Shown here one piece after another: positions 59,831 through 64,000 of a DNA stretch of 64,000 bases. A model generated the notes under the pieces. It worked only from the letters and a program-made list of their open reading frames with translations. It did not search any database and had not been told where the DNA came from. Made by a program: the position numbers and the translations under genes. How positions within the stretch are numbered: the first letter of the stretch is position 1; every line of letters begins with the position of its first letter. The DNA lies in the NCBI GenBank assembly GCA_936450465.1, contig OW388300.1, positions 17,311,266 through 17,375,265 of the forward strand, given 5' to 3'. The stretch comes from Gibbula magus. Lineage: Eukaryota > Mollusca > Gastropoda > Trochida > Trochidae.

Positions 59831-61359
59831 GGGTGTTATATTGCGTTTACAGCTTGAGTGACTGTATTATTATGTTTTGTCGAGCGAGAACAAGAAAAAT
59901 AACACTTAACTGGCACGAAAAGGAAAGGGCAGATTTGTGTTCATCGATTTCAAAATATGCACATGGTGATAATATTTAGATTTGGGAGAAAATTAGTACT
60001 TCTTTGAATAATAATCATAATTACCTACTACTTATGTTTGTGTTGATCTCAGTCATCAAATTGAATTCTCTTCACATGTTTACAACAAATGTGTTGAGCG
60101 AATGAGCATCGTATTATTGGTTGTTTGGATTATGGTTACTCTATCTGCATGACACTGTGGATCTGCATTTATTATATCATTATGGATTGATTTAATGATA
60201 ATTTACTTTACTAGAATTATTTGGGAAAAGTCGGCAGATCATGTTTTCACACAAAAATGGCAAATTAATAGTAAAGGGTAATACCATTCAGTGTAATTCG
60301 TTAATTGTATTCTTTAATTACACTTTGTTTTTGTACAGAGTCACTAATATGATATACTACATTCCATAATTACATCAATCTTTTATAATTTTCGAATGAC
60401 GAAAACAGTGAAACATGATTCATGCTTAAAACAAAATTAAAAACCAGGGGAATCGCAACTGTATTGATCATTTGTTTGGATGTGTCCAAGCAACTTCTCA
60501 ATAACCATTTCAATATACCAAACCTGTCAAACGGCAACGTGGCTAACTGATTCAAAGGGTTGACAGAGTTGCAAAGAAATGGAAGAGATAGATATTGGTA
60601 CTCTGTGATCTACCTGAAGCCAAAGTAAAATCTCCGGATTTGATAAATCTATCAAAAAGGACAAGATTTCAGGTGCTGAACAAACGATCTAAAGATAGGT
60701 AAAAGTTTTGGAAAAACAAACATTGATGACCGGTTGAAGTATGTTCCTAGTCACTATTTGTTTCATACTAAACATAAACCAATATCAATATATAAATCAA
60801 TATTATCTTAGAGTAAGACACCATCGTCAATAAACAACCGGCATGCATCTAAATAATTGTCTTCGATTGAAATGTGTTCACGCAGTCCACTAACTTGTTG
60901 TCCATCAATGTAAGGACATTGCTTGATCCCATCTAACCTAACTTACTACCAAAAACAAATGTATTGAAACGCAATATAATCATTTTGTTCTTGTCTCACA
61001 TCGTAAGGAAATGTTGTATGGACACAAATGGACACTTTTATATATAAGAAACATGATTAATTGAGATACTTTGCCAAAAATACTATCATTTGTAGAAATT
61101 GTATCTCTTTGAAATCAATTGATTACCAATAGAATTGGAATAATTGTGATTATCACGGGACACTCGGTTCAGTGCTCTATGATGAGCTACTTGTAACTAA
61201 CGTTTTGTCAGACACTGTGATTAATGCCTCACAAATATTATTGAAACCCGAAAAGCTCCACATTAGGTAGATATTGCATCACTTCATTTGTTTCCATTTC
61301 ACATTCCCAAAGGTTTTATTCTATATTGCAAAAGTTCTCAGTGAAGTTGTTAACACGTA
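59831..61359. other. Stretch absent from unit 1, nothing identified
   Basis: In unit 1 the sequence matching 59740-59830 is followed within about 20 nt by block g, whereas here block g begins only at about 61360. About 1.5 kb has therefore been inserted in unit 3 or lost from unit 1. No terminal repeats or coding frames were found. Confidence 0.5.
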
Positions 61360-64000
61360 ACTAGAAGCTAACAATCGTCAGTATTGGCTCATCGATCACA
61401 CAAGTGTGTTGTCCACTTGTTAGTACCATCTGTGACTTCTTATCAGTGGTAATTAGGGATTGATCGTGTCTAAGTGGGATAGGCATTGACATATTGCACA
61501 TAGCATGTGGTTAAATAATGTACTTAGTAATTCCCAAAGTCGATACACATAAGCTACCATACGTATATTTGATGTAAAGAAAATTAGTTTGAGTTTGATA
61601 TTCATAATACAGACTTTTATTTACTCTGACTGCAAGCAAAGTACATAACCGCATTAACATTTGTACATTTTACAATATAAAAGTTATGCACAATAAGTCC
61701 ATTGAAAAAGGATAAAATTAAACTTCTTTCCTGAAAAAGCCATATTACCTTTACGGTAGATTGAGTTCCTACCTCATTGATATAAAACAAAGTATCCATT
61801 GTTACATATACTGGACAAAACAGATAGGAGATATTTTGAAATTTTGCAAATATAGATTTAATTAATGTATTTTTTCCAGTATGTTCGGAGTATTACGATA
61901 GCATTTGTGGGTTTATTTTTAATTTATTATTCTAATATGTGACATAAGTAGAAAGGAATTGTATCAATAGATAACACAAAGTGCATTTACTAAGATTCTA
62001 CCTATGCAATAATATGATTATCTTTAGTATTGGTGTAAGTCCACGGGGCTTCACACTGATATGAGCTGTGAAACTGACTAATAAAAAACGAGATTTGTAC
62101 AAGAAACAACAATACTACAGCAGGCAACAAATACTAGCAGCAGTAACTTGTTTTAAAATATAAAAGTAAAATAGTTGACATTCCATTACAACGAATCTTG
62201 CTTCCTTCGTTGTGTGTAACAATTAAGTTATTTCTTCCAATTTTAATTTGTATAGAACATATTCTTTTTAAAATTACATTTATAGTTTTACTATTCTGTA
62301 ATCAAACCTTGAAGTGTATTTTTAACTGTTTGGAAGTGGACATTTAAGGAGAATTTGATGTTTATCATGATCATGGATCTGATCTCGCGTTTCCTTTAAC
62401 TCTGAAACACGTGCATATATCTAACAGATGTCAGTCGAAAAATAAGGACAGTATCCTTGTTTTGTGTTATTTAATGTTTCCTATCTTCCTATTGTTCACT
62501 CCTTGTGACCTTGAAAAGACACACAAATATGGGAAGATATGAATTGAGTTACATCCGAGAAGATAACATGGGTGAGAAAAAAGGCGAGATATACATTGTA
62601 TATACTACTTTGCAAATTAAACATTATATCACGTCAAGTAAGAGGAACTGTCAAATTAATTTTAAATTCATATATATAACAACTATTAAATGTAAAGATA
62701 AAAGTTAGGATATAGGGATACATCAAGTAATCATCATGTCGTCATCAGCATCAACATCTGCAGGATAGATGATTTAACTATTTACAATACTGAAGGCAAT
62801 AAATGGTGCAGATGTCTAAAACAATACTAAAATACTACAAGATTAAAACCCTGTTTCATTCATTTATCTAAACATACATTCACTAAAACACACATTGCAT
62901 TTAATAAAGGCATACATTCAACCAAAAACGCGTAACTTAACGTTGCACATTCTATTAATACAACACACTTGTTTAATTATATTGAGCTATAGTTTAATTA
63001 CATTACAGTTGTTTAAGTTAATGTTTAGTAAGAGTGATAATTACAACAGAACACATATAATACGTTTTTTCGTACATACAAACTATTACCAGACACAGTT
63101 TACTATGTGTCCATAAAAACAAAGAATTTAAAAATCTAATATGTATTCGGTTACAGTATATGTAACAAGAGCTGAGAAGGTAAATTATTATTCACATCTA
63201 GACATATTCTAATAATCTTCCATGGGGGACCACTGACTTCCCAAAATCAATAATATCTCTATGTCAACCTTTGGGCTATGATCTGACAAGAAGGTTTAAG
63301 GATATATTTAGTAACAGTATGTTAGATAACAAGTGCGACAAAGAAAAATGCCAAACGCTTAGCTGAGATTTGTTCATGATCCTATGGACAGTTCAAATAC
63401 AACTAGTTATTCAGTAAAATCTAGCATCTGATGGTTTTTGGTTTAATAAAAAATAAATAAAATAAACCATGTTTTTGTCCTTTTACTTATTCCTATTCCT
63501 ATTATTTATTGCTGTTTCTCAAATTTTCACTTCTTTGGTAATTCCAAGGAACAAGAAATATTGCAAGTAACAAGTGATTGCCATTTTCCTAAATCAATTT
63601 TATTTTTATAAAATTCAACCTCTGAATAAGGATCTATATTTAGTAATTTTATGTTCGATTAGCCAAATGCTTCAAAGAAATGTCAAATGCTTAGCTGAGA
63701 TTTGTTCATGGTTCTATTGACAGATCAGATACATTACAAATAGTTAAACAGTAAAATCCAGCGTCTGTTGGATGAATCCTATGTAGAGCACTGATTAATT
63801 GACAAATACCTCGCTGTACAGCACGTTTCATTTGGAAAACAGAAAAGTAAATACCAAAGGGTCAAGCTGGATCTGAATGTAGTGGTATCATAGAAATAAT
63901 ATGTTTGTTCACTGTTACAGAAGCAATACTACTTTCGATTTAATCTAAACCTGCTTTGAAATAACTTTTAGGATAACTTTTCAAAACTTAAATTACCTGT
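61360..64000 (+). repeat. Array unit 3, right half, cut by the window end
   Basis: Block g (61366-61570) and the TATA-like region match unit 1 with moderate divergence. From about 63500 to 64000 the match to 47215-47715 is close. Between these points only patchy similarity is seen. The segment equivalent to about 45640-46100 appears to be missing. The frame seen at 47619-47888 is interrupted here by a stop (about 63950). Confidence 0.8.
61676..61683 (+). promoter_or_regulatory. Conserved TATA-like box, unit 3
   Basis: TATAAAAG in the context ACAATATAAAAGTTATG, retained although the surrounding sequence has diverged from units 1 and 2. Confidence 0.4.

Noticed and set aside
1..64000. CRISPR arrays, operons, ribosome-binding sites or riboswitches
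   Set aside because: No regularly spaced identical repeats or prokaryotic gene organisation is seen; the content is that of a metazoan nuclear genome.

Overview
The window looks like a metazoan nuclear segment, most likely from a mollusc and possibly a gastropod. It is AT-rich, has no operon-like gene packing, and contains tRNA-headed SINEs, short inverted-repeat elements, TTAA-flanked MITEs and an L1/Tx1-type LINE. The species call is an inference from repeat style. No complete host gene can be assembled from the sequence. What can be read with confidence is mostly mobile DNA and low-copy duplication.

Layout. 1-16.9 kb: AT-rich non-coding DNA with a decayed P-element/THAP9-like transposase on the minus strand (about 1.68-2.67 kb, perhaps reaching 3.44 kb), a full TTAA MITE (5.7-6.1 kb), SINEs at 7.1, 8.1 and 12.6-12.9 kb, and several dispersed repeats. 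16.95-24.02 kb: one nearly full-length LINE (17168-23794) with a coiled-coil/RRM-like ORF1, a 1267-residue endonuclease-reverse transcriptase ORF2 and a poly(A) tail. It is flanked by an exceptionally long target-site duplication (about 210 nt on the left, 224 nt on the right). 24-41 kb: more SINEs, several fold-back elements and a pair of related segments at 32.3 and 36.4 kb.

41-64 kb: a degenerate tandem array of a unit of roughly 7-8 kb. Unit 1 (about 42.1-48.66 kb) is collinear with the diverged unit 3 (about 56.2 kb to beyond the window end). Unit 2 (50.94-54.66 kb) is a very similar partial copy of the right half of unit 1. Unit 2 is fused at its left edge to a 1.75-kb segment that is itself a copy of 25.05-26.79 kb. 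A conserved TATAAAAG-containing block occurs in each unit. Unit 3 also holds a short minus-strand candidate first exon encoding a signal peptide, next to a GC-richer block that recurs in the opposite orientation in unit 1. This hints at a tandem family of small secreted proteins, but no full gene model could be built.

The observation most worth pursuing is the LINE's target-site duplication of more than 200 bp. After it come the chimeric structure of the 41-64 kb array and the TTAA MITE family, which includes a deletion derivative present in both duplicated copies.
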